Positions 35,131-43,709 of a stretch of 64,000 nt of DNA are shown here, in pieces. Source of the stretch: JABDIP01 sp965237625. GTDB taxonomy: Bacteria; Pseudomonadota; Alphaproteobacteria; DSM-16000; Inquilinaceae. The notes under the pieces were generated by a model. That model worked only from the letters and a program-made list of their open reading frames with translations, did not search any database and was not told the DNA's origin. Numbering within the stretch: the stretch's first letter is position 1; each line of letters begins with the position of its first letter. The DNA lies in contig CBDEGD010000040.1 in assembly GCA_965237625.1 (NCBI GenBank), positions 4,410 to 68,409 on the forward strand, in the 5' to 3' direction. The position numbers were made by a program, and so were the translations under genes.

Positions 35131-35949
35131 TCAGCGCAACACGATCTCCCGCGTGTCCCAGTTCGGCCCCTCAAGGTCGACCTGGATCCATCCGGTACGG
35201 ATCTTGCCCGAGCGCGTCCTGCCCTGCCAATGATAGATCCCTGAGACCATCAGCTGCTCCGTCGCGGCATCCCACCACGGGCAGAGCGACAGGTCCCACG
35301 GGTTCGCATAGCGATCTTCGCAAACGGAGAAGTAGAAGTCCGGGATGACGTTGACCGTATTCAGCCTTTCAGCGGATTTGATCGCTATCAGCGACGGAAT
35401 CTCCGATCCGCACCCTTCCGAGAAGTCGAGGACCATGTAAAGCGTGTCCGTCCGCCCTTCTGCGAATAGCTGGAACAGGATCGTATTGAGCGCCCTCAAC
35501 GCGCGGCCGTCCTCTTCATCGCGGAGCCCATTGACGACCTCCCGTGAAATGTCCGCTCCGAGATTGACGGAGTCCAAGGCGAGGGTCACCCGAATGCGAT
35601 CGATGTCTCCATAGTCGAAACCGAGATCGGACCGCTCGGCGATACCATAGGTGCCGATCAGCGGGCCGCAGGCCTCAAGCGTCAGAAGGCCGATCGGCTG
35701 GTTGGGCAACAGGCTCGCAGCCTTCGGCGGCAGCTGACTGAGCAGATACTCCCGCCACCAGTCGGCGGTTTCCGGCAACAGTCCGCTGAATTGTCGCCGT
35801 TCGAAACGCCGCAGACCCGGTAAATCGTCGCCGGCGATCGCCATCTCGAGCCGTTCGAACAGCGCCCGGTCCAGCGCCTCGTCGGCGCCGGCCGCCGCGG
35901 GGAGGAGCAAGGCCCCGACGAGCGCCAGCAAAGTGAAAAGCCGCAACAC
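35131..35949 (-). CDS. Secreted protein of unknown function
   Basis: About 272 residues if translation begins at the GTG at 35949, which opens a clear signal peptide (LRLFTLLALVGALLLPAAAG, then ADEA). The frame continues 32 codons further up to an ATG at 36045, but that extension is Arg/Ser-rich and would bury the signal sequence. The mature protein has several Cys (EACGPL, EGCGSE, SVCEDR, SLCPWWD) likely paired as disulfides in the periplasm. No family recognised. Confidence 0.6.
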   Translation of the reverse strand: MLRLFTLLALVGALLLPAAAGADEALDRALFERLEMAIAGDDLPGLRRFERRQFSGLLPETADWWREYLLSQLPPKAASLLPNQPIGLLTLEACGPLIGTYGIAERSDLGFDYGDIDRIRVTLALDSVNLGADISREVVNGLRDEEDGRALRALNTILFQLFAEGRTDTLYMVLDFSEGCGSEIPSLIAIKSAERLNTVNVIPDFYFSVCEDRYANPWDLSLCPWWDAATEQLMVSGIYHWQGRTRSGKIRTGWIQVDLEGPNWDTREIVLR

Positions 35950-36153
35950 CCGCCTGCTCGCGACCTCTCGAATCGATATCGAGCCGGGCGCCGCCGACCG
36001 CCGAGAGGCAAGCCGGATACTAATCGGGAATCGGCAATGGGTCATGATCTGCGGACCGGGCTATTCAAGGGAATGCACTCTCGATCCAGTCTACAGAGGA
36101 CCCATGCAGCCTCGGTTAATCGACCTGTCGGTACCGGAAATCCGGCTTGCCGT

Positions 36154-36624
36154 TCACCGGCGGTTTTCCGAATGGGCGCCGTGATCCGTCAGGCAATGGG
36201 CGTGGCTGCGGTCGGCCAGCACTTCGATGACGTGGCAATCGGCGATGCTGCCGCCCCGGCATTGCTCGATCATGCGTTCCAACTCGACCTTCAGGGCCGT
36301 GAGGCGGGCCAGGCGCCGTTCCACCGCCACCAGATGGTCGCGCGCGACGGCGTCGGCCGCGGCGCAGGACCGGTCCGCATCGTCGGACAGGCTCAGCAGT
36401 TCGCGCACCGCATCCAGCGGAAAGCCCAGTTCCCGCCCATGGCGGATGAAGGCAAGGCGCTGGACGTGACGCGGACCATAGCGCCGCTGGTTGCCCTCGG
36501 TGCGGGCCGGATCCGGCATCAGCCCGATCTGCTCGTAATAGCGGATCGTCTGGACCTTGCAGCCGCCTTCCCGCGCCAACTGCCCGATGGTCAGATCGTC
36601 AGATGCACTATTTTTCGCCGCCAT
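36154..36624 (-). CDS. MerR-family metal-responsive regulator (CadR/PbrR/ZntR type)
   Basis: 156 residues from the ATG at 36624. Winged helix at residues 9-45 (LTIGQLAREGGCKVQTIRYY), then the long dimerisation helix. Metal-site cysteines match the divalent-metal branch: Cys in DRSCAAADAVARDH at the start of the coiled coil, and the C-terminal loop QCRGGSIADCHVIEVL with two Cys seven residues apart, plus a trailing His/Cys-rich tail (HAHCLTDH). Divergent from a CDF transporter. The stretched promoter between them has the dyad typical of CadR/PbrR, so Cd, Pb or Zn are the likely signals. Confidence 0.85.
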   Translation of the reverse strand: MAAKNSASDDLTIGQLAREGGCKVQTIRYYEQIGLMPDPARTEGNQRRYGPRHVQRLAFIRHGRELGFPLDAVRELLSLSDDADRSCAAADAVARDHLVAVERRLARLTALKVELERMIEQCRGGSIADCHVIEVLADRSHAHCLTDHGAHSENRR

Positions 36625-36635
36625 GAAAAAACCTC

Positions 36636-36666
36636 TTGAACCTATAGTTACTAGAGACTGTAGGTA
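36636..36666 (+). promoter_or_regulatory. MerR-type promoter with 19-bp spacer
   Basis: TTGAAC (36636-36641) and TAGGTA (36661-36666) are separated by 19 bp, the overlong spacing that MerR activators correct. Within it is the dyad ACCTATAGT-N8-ACTGTAGGT (36640-36665), closely resembling CadR/PbrR operators. It points toward the CDF gene. Confidence 0.75.
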
Positions 36667-36762
36667 TAGATCATATGAGGGCGGTCGGCGACCCCGACAA
36701 GAGCGCGATGAGTTGAGGTCACCTGACCTCATCTCTGAATCGCCCTCTTAAATGTTGAAATT

Positions 36763-36813
36763 GATCGGGATTCGGATTTGAAGTCGAGTCGACTTCAAAT
36801 CCGAATCCCGATC
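36763..36813. repeat. 51-bp perfect palindrome in the CDF leader
   Basis: Two 25-base arms around a single central G at 36788: left arm starts GATCGGGATTCGG and the right arm is its exact complement. It ends 14 bases before the CDF start codon and lies downstream of the MerR-type promoter, so it would form a long hairpin in the transcript. A smaller dyad, GAGGTCA-CC-TGACCTC, is just upstream at about 36715-36730. Confidence 0.9.
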
Positions 36814-36827
36814 TGGGAGATTTACGG

Positions 36828-37457
36828 ATGGCCGGAAGCTGCGGACACGATGTCCAGTTCGACGGCGTCTCAAAGACCTATCGGCGCGTGCTGTGGGCGG
36901 TGATCGCGATCAACGCGGTCATGTTCGCTGTCGAGTTGACCGCCGGTTTCGCCGCCGGTTCCATGGCGCTGAAGGCTGATTCGCTCGATTTCCTCGGCGA
37001 CACCGCGACCTACGCGATCAGCATGGCGGTGATCGGCATGCCGATCCGCCGGCGCGCCATGGCCGCCCTGTTCAAGGGTCTCAGCCTGGCGGCGATGGGA
37101 TTCTGGGTGGCCGGCGCAACGCTGTACGAAGTGTTTGTACTGGGCGTACCGGCAGCAGGGCTGATGGGCGGTATCGGCGTGTTGGCATTTGTCGCCAATG
37201 TGGCAAGCGTGCTGTTGCTGCTGCGCTATCGCAACGGCGACGCCAATGTGCGCTCGGTCTGGCTGTGCAGCCGCAACGACGCGATCGGCAATCTGGCGGT
37301 GGTGCTGGCCGCCAGCGGCGTCTGGGCGACCCAGACCGGCTGGCCCGATCTGATCGTCGCCGGCATCATGTCGGGTCTGTTTCTTTGGTCGTCGACCCAG
37401 ATCATCCGGCAGTCCCTGGGCGAGCTGTCGCAACACACCCATCAGCCGGCGGGATGA
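36828..37457 (+). CDS. Cation diffusion facilitator-like transporter (short form)
   Basis: 209 residues, shorter than the usual ~300 because the C-terminal cytoplasmic domain is lacking. Six hydrophobic segments; helix II carries MALKADSLDFLGDTATYA with the D-x-x-D metal site and helix V carries CSRNDAIGNLAVV. Possible metal-binding ends: CGHD at the N-terminus and SQHTHQ at the C-terminus. Controlled from a MerR-type promoter and probably exports a divalent metal. Stop codon overlaps the next start (ATGA). Confidence 0.82.
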   Translation: MAGSCGHDVQFDGVSKTYRRVLWAVIAINAVMFAVELTAGFAAGSMALKADSLDFLGDTATYAISMAVIGMPIRRRAMAALFKGLSLAAMGFWVAGATLYEVFVLGVPAAGLMGGIGVLAFVANVASVLLLLRYRNGDANVRSVWLCSRNDAIGNLAVVLAASGVWATQTGWPDLIVAGIMSGLFLWSSTQIIRQSLGELSQHTHQPAG

Positions 37458-38038
37458 CCGCGCCGCACCCGGCCCTGCCCCTGGTGGCGCTGGCGCTGCC
37501 AAGCCTTCTCATGGTGATCCGCTCCCGCCGCATCGGCCCCGGGGTCTACACCTTCGGGAGCAGCGACAGCGCCCACGACCTCCAGGGATGGCTTTTCCGG
37601 ATGGTGGTGCGCGGCCTCGGCGGGTTCTTCCTGTTGCGCCTGATCTGGCCCGAAGTTACAGAATTCGCCGGCCCCGTCCCCTGGCTGGCCAATGCGCCGG
37701 CTGCCTGGGGCGGGCTTGCCGTCCTGATGCTGGGTAGCGCGGTGGCGGTGGCCGGACAGTGGCAGATGGGGGCGTCATGGCGGGTCGGGCTGGGGCGCGA
37801 GGCGACCGGGCTGGTCACGAACGGGCTGTTCGCGTTGAGCCGCAACCCGGTCTTCGTCGGCTTCGTGCTGGTCCTGATCGGCTGCTTCCTGACCGACGCC
37901 AACGCCGTCACGGCGACCCTGGCCGGCATCGGATGGGCGGCCATGGCGACCCAGACCCGCCTCGAGGAGGCCCATTTGACGGCGACCCAGGGCGAGGACT
38001 ACCAAGCCTATTGCGCCCAGGTGCGCCGATGGCTCTGA
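37454..38038 (+). CDS. Isoprenylcysteine carboxyl methyltransferase-like membrane protein
   Basis: 194 residues, translationally coupled to the CDF gene through ATGA. Five hydrophobic segments and the ICMT/PEMT C-terminal motif: TNGLFALSRNPVFVGFVLVL followed by EEAHLTATQGEDYQAYCAQVRRWL, which form the S-adenosylmethionine site in this fold. Bacterial members frequently sit beside metal transporters, and their substrate is unknown. Confidence 0.8.
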   Translation: MTAPHPALPLVALALPSLLMVIRSRRIGPGVYTFGSSDSAHDLQGWLFRMVVRGLGGFFLLRLIWPEVTEFAGPVPWLANAPAAWGGLAVLMLGSAVAVAGQWQMGASWRVGLGREATGLVTNGLFALSRNPVFVGFVLVLIGCFLTDANAVTATLAGIGWAAMATQTRLEEAHLTATQGEDYQAYCAQVRRWL

Positions 38039-38090
38039 TTGCGCGGACGGCCTGAAGGTCGCCGATGCCGCATTGACGCAGAGACAGACC

Positions 38091-39374
38091 ATGACGACAG
38101 ACGCCCCTCTCGCCCGCGCCGATCTGGAGGCCCGCGACAAGGCCGACCCGCTCGGCCCCTTCCGCGAGCGGTTCGCCCTGCCCCACGGGGTGTTCTATCT
38201 CGACGGCAATTCCCTGGGCGCTCTGCCGATAAATACAGCCGCCCGGGTGGAGCAGGTGGTGCGCGAGGAATGGGGCGGCGAGATGATCCGCGGCTGGCTG
38301 TCGCGCGGCTGGATGCAGGCGCCGCACAAAGTCGGCGCCAAGATCGCCCGGCTGATCGGCGCCGAGGAAGACGAGGTGCTGGTCGCCGACACCACCGCCA
38401 TCAACCTGTTCAAGCTGCTGGCGGCGGCGCTGGAGCTGGTTCCGGGGCGGTCGACGGTGCTTTCAGACCGGCAGAATTTCCCGACCGATCTCTACATGGT
38501 CCAGGGGCTGACCGGGCTGGTCGGCGAGCGCTGCGCATTGAAACTCGTCGACCATGACGAGATCGCCGGGGCGATCGACGACAACACCGCCATCGTCATG
38601 CTGACCGAGGTCGATTATCGCACCGGCCGGCGGCACGATATGGCGCGGATCACCGATCTGGCCCATGACAAGGGCGCGCTGGTGATCTGGGATCTGGCCC
38701 ATAGCGCCGGGGCGATCCCGGTCGATCTCAACAAGCCGCTTGGCCTCGATGGCGACCGGGCGCATGGGCAGGGCGCCGATTTCGCCCTGGGCTGCGGCTA
38801 CAAATATCTCAATGGCGGTCCCGGGGCACCGGCCTTCCTGTATGTGGCCAGGCGCTGGCAGGACAAGGCGCAGCCGGCGCTTTCAGGCTGGCTGGGCCAT
38901 GCCGAGCCCTTCGCCTTCGATCTCGACTATCGGCCGGCACCGGATATCCGCCGGATGATCTGCAGCACGCCGCCGGTTCTCGCCTTGGCGGCGCTGGAGT
39001 GTGGTGTCGATGTGCTGCTGGAGGCGGATGCCGATGCGCGCCACGCCAAATCCCGCGGGCTGGGCGATCTGTTCATCGCCCTGGTGGCCCAGGAATGCAG
39101 CGCCTTCGGCTTCGAACTCGCCGCCCCGCCGGAAGCGATGCTGCGCGGCAGCCAGGTCTCCTTCGCCCATCCGGAGAGCTACGCGATCATGCAGGCGCTG
39201 ATCGCCCGCCGCGTGATCGGCGATTTTCGCGCCCCGGACCTGATCCGCTTCGGCTTCGCGCCGCTCTACAACAGCTATGCGGATGTGTGGGACGCAGTGG
39301 CAATTCTGCGTGAGATTATGGAGACCGCTGCCTGGGATGTTCCGGAGCTGAAAGCCCGGGCCGCCGTGACATGA
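38091..39374 (+). CDS. kynU: Kynureninase
   Basis: 427 residues. PLP enzyme cleaving kynurenine to anthranilate and alanine. Opening motif FYLDGNSLGALP, TTAINLFKLLAAALEL, DLAHSAGAIPVDLN with the cofactor Asp, and the PLP lysine in GCGYKYLNGGPGAPAFLYV. The C-terminal GDFRAPDLIRFGFAPLYNSY is diagnostic. ATG 38091 is preferred over an in-frame TTG 18 bases upstream. No other kynurenine-pathway gene is adjacent. Confidence 0.95.
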   Translation: MTTDAPLARADLEARDKADPLGPFRERFALPHGVFYLDGNSLGALPINTAARVEQVVREEWGGEMIRGWLSRGWMQAPHKVGAKIARLIGAEEDEVLVADTTAINLFKLLAAALELVPGRSTVLSDRQNFPTDLYMVQGLTGLVGERCALKLVDHDEIAGAIDDNTAIVMLTEVDYRTGRRHDMARITDLAHDKGALVIWDLAHSAGAIPVDLNKPLGLDGDRAHGQGADFALGCGYKYLNGGPGAPAFLYVARRWQDKAQPALSGWLGHAEPFAFDLDYRPAPDIRRMICSTPPVLALAALECGVDVLLEADADARHAKSRGLGDLFIALVAQECSAFGFELAAPPEAMLRGSQVSFAHPESYAIMQALIARRVIGDFRAPDLIRFGFAPLYNSYADVWDAVAILREIMETAAWDVPELKARAAVT

Positions 39375-39399
39375 GTCGGTGTGGTCAGTCTGGGCGGCC

Positions 39400-39510
39400 C
39401 GACCCTCGTACTTCGACAGGCTCAGCATGAGGGGCTCTTGCACTAAACGTGATCCTCATGCCGTGCCCCTCATCCCGAGCCTGTCGAGGGACGAAGTATG
39501 GGGATCGGGC
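39400..39510. repeat. Intergenic palindromic repeat, CTTCGACAGGCTCAG family
   Basis: CCCTCGTACTTCGACAGGCT on the left pairs with GCCTGTCGAGGGACGAAG on the right; the inner part CAGCATGAGGGGC pairs with GCCCCTCATCCCG. Second copy of the family at 15222-15335. Confidence 0.85.
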
Positions 39511-39536
39511 CGTCGTCACTGCCGCACCCAACCGCC

Positions 39537-39812
39537 TCAGCCTCCCGTCCCCCGCAGCATCAGCACCGGCAGCATCAGCGCCGCGATCAGCAGGAGCAGA
39601 TTGGCCGCCAGGGCGAAGCGGAACTTCCACGGTGTTTCCGCCCGCTCATAGATCACCCTTCGCGCCTTGAGGATGGTTCCGCGCCAGTAGATGCCGGTGC
39701 GGCCATGGCGCAGGCCGAACCAGCTTTCCCGCGCCAGGATGTAGACGAAGAACAGATAGCCGGCGATCAAGGCGCCGGCGAAGGTCCAATGGCTGGGTTC
39801 CAGGTCGTCCAT
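39537..39812 (-). CDS. Small membrane protein of unknown function
   Basis: 91 residues with two transmembrane helices (about 10-27 and 68-86) and a basic loop between (ESWFGLRHGRTGIYWRGTI). It starts 16 bases after the stop of the HAD hydrolase gene on the same strand and is probably co-transcribed. No family recognised; the start MDDLEPSHWTF is natural. Confidence 0.65.
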   Translation of the reverse strand: MDDLEPSHWTFAGALIAGYLFFVYILARESWFGLRHGRTGIYWRGTILKARRVIYERAETPWKFRFALAANLLLLIAALMLPVLMLRGTGG

Positions 39813-39828
39813 GCCGCGCGTGTCGCCG

Positions 39829-40707
39829 CTACCAGATCAGTCCTGGCCCGGCATAGGTCGGGCGGTGGCCGCTCTCGGCAACCGCATGGGCAAGTTTCTC
39901 CGGCTCCAGCGGGCCGCCGGGACCGGCCGTCAGCGTATCCGCATGGATGCCGCCGGCGACCAGCAGGCTGTCGATGCCAACCCCGTTGGCGCCGGCGATA
40001 TCGGTTCGGAAACTGTCGCCGACCGCCAGCATCCGGGTCCGGTCAACCTCCGGCATCAGGGAGAAGCAGCGCTGGTAGACCGACGGGTAGGGCTTGCCGT
40101 GATAGGCGACCAGCCCGCCGAGTTCTTCGTAGAATTGCGCCAGGGCGCCCGCGCAGATCTGCGGGGTCTCGCCGACCACCACCACCAGATCAGGGTTGGC
40201 GCAGAGCATCGGCAGATCCAGCGCCATCGCCTCGATCAGCACATCGGCATAATCCTCGACGGTGTCTTCCGAACCGAGAATGCCGGTGGCGAGCACGAAA
40301 TCCGCGTCCTGGGGCCGGCCGACGATCTCAAGATCCAGCCCGTCATGAAGCGAATCGTCGCGGGGCGGACCCATATGCAGGCAGAACCGCCCGAGCGATC
40401 GGTGAAACTCGTCCGGCGGCAACGCCAGCGCGTCATGGGCCGCCTCGCCGGAACTCATGAGATGGTCGTACAACGATCGCGGCACGCCGATTTCGGTCAG
40501 TCGGGCAACCAGACCATGGATTCGGCGCGGCGCATTGGACAAGAGACAGATCGTCTTACCGGCCGCGCGCAGCTGTTCCAGGCAGTTGATCACCCCCGGC
40601 AGCGGCTGCTTGCCATTGTGGACGACACCCCAGAGGTCGAGGATGAGGCCGTCATAGCGGTCGGCAATGGCGCCGACGCCGGGCAGGATCGGAATTTCGG
40701 AGGACAT
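39829..40707 (-). CDS. TIGR01459 family HAD-type hydrolase
   Basis: 292 residues, HAD superfamily IIA, related to 4-nitrophenyl/sugar phosphatases. Nucleophile motif I LILDLWGVVHNGKQPLPG near residue 22, motif II CLLSNAPRR, and the C-terminal HGKPYPSVYQRC and AVGDSFRTDIAGANGVGID with the Mg-binding Asp pair. This subfamily is largely confined to alphaproteobacteria. Physiological substrate unknown. Confidence 0.9.
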   Translation of the reverse strand: MSSEIPILPGVGAIADRYDGLILDLWGVVHNGKQPLPGVINCLEQLRAAGKTICLLSNAPRRIHGLVARLTEIGVPRSLYDHLMSSGEAAHDALALPPDEFHRSLGRFCLHMGPPRDDSLHDGLDLEIVGRPQDADFVLATGILGSEDTVEDYADVLIEAMALDLPMLCANPDLVVVVGETPQICAGALAQFYEELGGLVAYHGKPYPSVYQRCFSLMPEVDRTRMLAVGDSFRTDIAGANGVGIDSLLVAGGIHADTLTAGPGGPLEPEKLAHAVAESGHRPTYAGPGLIW

Positions 40708-40805
40708 GCAGGAACCCTTGATCGCGGAGCCGCGTCTTTACCACCAAGGGTGACGTGAACCAAGCGGCGAGAAGCGCCGTCGCCGTATGAATGGAAAATG
40801 CGCGA

Positions 40806-40935
40806 GTGTCCCGATTCTGAAATTCGCCATAGCGAATTACAGAACCAAAGGGACACTATCTATGTGATTCTAGTGTGATTCAGCTTCCGAATCTCGGCAC
40901 ATGATATGTGCCGAACTTCAGAACCATCACACTAG
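40806..40935. repeat. Two-module hairpin repeat, copy A
   Basis: Module 1 (40806-40856): GTGTCCC/GGGACAC outer stem with inner AATTCGC/GCGAATT hairpin. Module 2 (40870-40935): CTAGTGTGAT/ATCACACTAG outer stem with inner CGGCACAT/ATGTGCCG hairpin and conserved joints TCAGCTTCCGA and TTCAGAACC. An almost identical copy lies inverted at 44741-44870. The end of module 2 supplies the stop codon of the EAL gene. Confidence 0.9.
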
Positions 40936-42140
40936 CTGGTGCGGGGTTCGCCGAACAGCATGCCTTGGCCGAAATCGACCGACAGGTCCAGCAGCTCCAC
41001 CAATTCCGGCTCGGTCTCGATCCGGTCGACGATGAGGTCGATGGCGCTCTCTTCCAGGCGCTGCTTGATGGCGATCAGCCCGGCGGTCGCTTTAGCATTC
41101 CTTGTTTCGGCAATGAGCGTGGCGGCGTCGATCTTCACGAAGCGGACGAAACGGCCCTCCAGCTCGTCAACGTCCAGGGAGGCAAGACTGCCCACCTTGT
41201 CCACCGAAAACCGGAAACCGAATGCCGCCAGCCGTTCCAATGGCGGCCAGAGGGTCTCGCCGGCGTCGCGGAAATCCTTGGCGCTGACCTCAAAGACCAG
41301 CCGCGAGGCGAGCTCAGGGGCGCCAGTCACGAATTCGATGAACTGCTCCATGAACTCCGCGTCACGCAGGGTGTCGACGGACACATTGGCGAAGAAACCC
41401 ACCAGCCGGTGACGCCGCACGGCGTCACGGACAAGCTGCACGCAGCGGAACAGCAGCACATTGTCGATGGCGGTGACCAACCCCAGGCGTTCCGCCAGAT
41501 CGATGAACCGGCCGGCCAGAATATGGCTGCCGTCATCGGTGCGAATGCGGCACAGCGCCTCGTAGTACCGGGTCTTGCGCTGAGGCAGGCTGACGATCGG
41601 CTGCAGCGCCATGTCGATCCGATCGCGGCGGATCGCATCTTCCAGCAGCGCCGCCAGATCGTCTTCGGACAGGCCGTCGGCTTCGATCTGCGCCTCGGTC
41701 GGCTGATCGAGGATCGGCCGGCGGTCCAAGGTCGTCGGGCCGGCCCGGCGCCCGGTGAGACGGGAGACCAGGTTCTGCAGAATCCGAACCTCGTCCTGAA
41801 CCCGATCCAGTGCGACATCGCTGGCCGTTCCGTTGCGCAGATGATGCTGGATCGCCTGCATCTCGGTCCGGGTCTGGGAAAGCTCATCCATCACCGTGTC
41901 CCGTCCCGCCGCCAGCCGGTCCAGTTCAAGGCGAAGATTCCGTTCCAGATGCTGCCGGGAATAGGTCTCGTGCAGCACTGCCCCGAACAACAGGATCAGC
42001 GCGCCGATGGCGATGGCGTCCCATTTGCCGATGCTGGGAATGCTGTAGGGCAGCGTCAACGCGACAGCGATCGCGATCACCCCATAGGTCAGGGCGAGAA
42101 TCAGGTGACGCGGCAGGGACATTGGCAAGGGCATTTCCAA
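40932..42140 (-). CDS. EAL-domain protein, probably catalytically inactive
   Basis: 402 residues. Two N-terminal transmembrane helices (about 10-32 and 40-57), a coiled coil (about 60-125), then an EAL domain (about 155-400). EAL is kept (YYEALCRIR), as is NVSVDTLRD, but the catalytic DDFG motif reads VDKVGS and the Glu regions are shifted, so cyclic-di-GMP hydrolysis is doubtful; a binding or scaffold role is more likely. The stop codon lies in the terminal stem of the repeat at 40870-40935, so the C-terminus may have been truncated (it ends MLFGEPRTS). Confidence 0.85.
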   Translation of the reverse strand: MEMPLPMSLPRHLILALTYGVIAIAVALTLPYSIPSIGKWDAIAIGALILLFGAVLHETYSRQHLERNLRLELDRLAAGRDTVMDELSQTRTEMQAIQHHLRNGTASDVALDRVQDEVRILQNLVSRLTGRRAGPTTLDRRPILDQPTEAQIEADGLSEDDLAALLEDAIRRDRIDMALQPIVSLPQRKTRYYEALCRIRTDDGSHILAGRFIDLAERLGLVTAIDNVLLFRCVQLVRDAVRRHRLVGFFANVSVDTLRDAEFMEQFIEFVTGAPELASRLVFEVSAKDFRDAGETLWPPLERLAAFGFRFSVDKVGSLASLDVDELEGRFVRFVKIDAATLIAETRNAKATAGLIAIKQRLEESAIDLIVDRIETEPELVELLDLSVDFGQGMLFGEPRTS

Positions 42141-42265
42141 GGACGGGGGCAGTCCAATGGTCAGCCTGCATTTCTCGTACCGGCCAACCCCGGGATGGTT
42201 GCTCGCATTCCTTGTTTTTTGGTTAATTCTTTCTTGCCATGCGGCAATGCCGATGGGCGTGCTAA

Positions 42266-43333
42266 TCAGCCCAGATCAGCGCCCACCGCCTCGGCGACCG
42301 ACGCGAACCCGTCGGCACGGAGCAAATCGGCGAGATCGCGTTTGATCGCCGTCACCAAGGCCGGCCCCTGATAGACCAGCGCGGTGTAAAGCTGAACCAG
42401 CGACGCCCCGGCTCGGATCTTGGCATAGGCGTCGGCGCCACTCGCAACCCCGCCGACACCGACGATCGGCAACCGACGTTCGGTCCGTTCGGCCATCTCG
42501 CGCAGCAGCGCCGTCGATGGCCCCATCAGCGGCCGTCCGCTCAGCCCGCCGGCCTCCGCCGCCAGCCCGCCGGGCAGTTCGTCCGGCCGGGCGATCGTGG
42601 TGTTCGACACCACCAGCCCGTCGATCCCGCTGTCCAGGGCCACTGCGGCGATATCGGCGCAATCCTCCGGCGTCAGATCAGGGGCGATCTTGACCAGTAC
42701 CGGCGTCTGGTGGCCACTCGCCAACCGCGCCGCTATTACGCCTTCGAGCAGCCGGGTCAGCACGTCGCGATCCTGCAGCGCCCGGAGTCCTGGCGTGTTC
42801 GGCGACGACACATTGACGACCAGGAAGTCGGCAAGCCCGGAAAAGGTCTCGACCAACATCCGATAATCCGCCTCGGCATCGGCGCTGTCCTTGTTGCGGC
42901 TGAGATTGACGCCGACCAACCCGGGGACCGGACCGGACCACGCCAGCCGTCTGAGATTTGCCGCCACCACCGACATGCCGGCGCTGTTGAGACCAAGACG
43001 GTTGATGAGCGCACCCTGCCCCGGCAGACGAAACACCCGGGGGCGCGGATTGCCCTGCTGCGGTTTTGGCGTGACCCCGCCAATCTCGACGAATCCTAAG
43101 CCAAGCCGTAACAGCGGCGCGACGGCAACTCCATCCTTGTCGAACCCGGCGGCCAGGCCGATGGGGTTGGAAAACTCCCGGCCCCACAAAGTCGTGCGCA
43201 AGACCGGGTCGTCGCCTGCGGATCGGGTCGGCGCAAGGCCGGCTTTGAGCGCCAACAGCGTGAGCCGATGGGCGGCCTCCGGCGGCATAGCGTGCAGGAG
43301 CGGCCGGACAAGCGGGAATACGAATGCCGACAT
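42266..43333 (-). CDS. pyrD: Dihydroorotate dehydrogenase (quinone), class 2
   Basis: 355 residues from the ATG at 43333 (GAGGTG 4 bases upstream). Membrane-associated FMN enzyme of pyrimidine synthesis passing electrons to quinone. N-terminal amphipathic extension (residues 1-40), GLAAGFDKDGVAV, GVTPKPQQGNPRPRVFRLP, catalytic Ser region VNVSSPNTPGLR, and FMN-binding VGVGGVASGADAYAKIRAGASLVQLY. Full-length class 2 enzyme. Confidence 0.97.
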   Translation of the reverse strand: MSAFVFPLVRPLLHAMPPEAAHRLTLLALKAGLAPTRSAGDDPVLRTTLWGREFSNPIGLAAGFDKDGVAVAPLLRLGLGFVEIGGVTPKPQQGNPRPRVFRLPGQGALINRLGLNSAGMSVVAANLRRLAWSGPVPGLVGVNLSRNKDSADAEADYRMLVETFSGLADFLVVNVSSPNTPGLRALQDRDVLTRLLEGVIAARLASGHQTPVLVKIAPDLTPEDCADIAAVALDSGIDGLVVSNTTIARPDELPGGLAAEAGGLSGRPLMGPSTALLREMAERTERRLPIVGVGGVASGADAYAKIRAGASLVQLYTALVYQGPALVTAIKRDLADLLRADGFASVAEAVGADLG

Positions 43334-43709
43334 CGGCACCTCACAGCGGATCAAAACGCGGCCGGAATTCGGGTCCTTCCCCCCGGCCGAATGGCGCGGC
43401 GACGATAGCTCTCTGTGATGTCCCTGTCACAGTCGGAAATCATCGTGGTGCTGGAATTTCGTTCCGCCTGGCGAATCGCAATTTGCAAAACAGCCGCAAT
43501 AAAGAGTCGCAATTTGCCAATAAGATTGCCGCCGTTTGGTTAAATATCATTAACCCTAATCGAAAGTTACGCAGAGCAGTTATGTATATAACCTCTGATT
43601 TTCAACAAATATTTCGGAGTTTTTTAAGTAAATTGAGTCACCTTCGTCTCGTATGTCTTTTTTGGCACCATTCTTGCCTTTGTAACCTCCAGACCTGGAG
43701 TTACGGATA
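43334..43709. other. AT-rich regulatory region upstream of the small gene at 43710
   Basis: No gene. It contains two direct copies of TCGCAATTTGC (43476-43486 and 43507-43517, 31 bp apart), an inverted repeat GGTTAA-N6-TTAACC (43538-43555) and a sigma-54-type promoter at 43662. The layout of paired upstream sites and a -24/-12 promoter is that of an enhancer-dependent unit. Confidence 0.55.
43662..43678 (+). promoter_or_regulatory. Sigma-54-type (-24/-12) promoter
   Basis: TTGGCAC-CATTC-TTGC: the GG and GC dinucleotides are 10 bp apart as required, and 12 of the core positions fit the consensus TTGGCACG-N4-TTGC apart from C for G after CAC. Transcription would begin near 43689, about 20 bases before the GTG of the small gene. 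Confidence 0.6.

Noticed and set aside
38073..38091. TTG start for kynureninase
   Set aside because: The in-frame ATG six codons later gives a normal N-terminus; nothing favours the TTG.
43538..43555. CtrA-like box TTAA-N6-TTAA
   Set aside because: The CtrA consensus needs a spacer of seven; here it is six. It is kept only as a plain inverted repeat.
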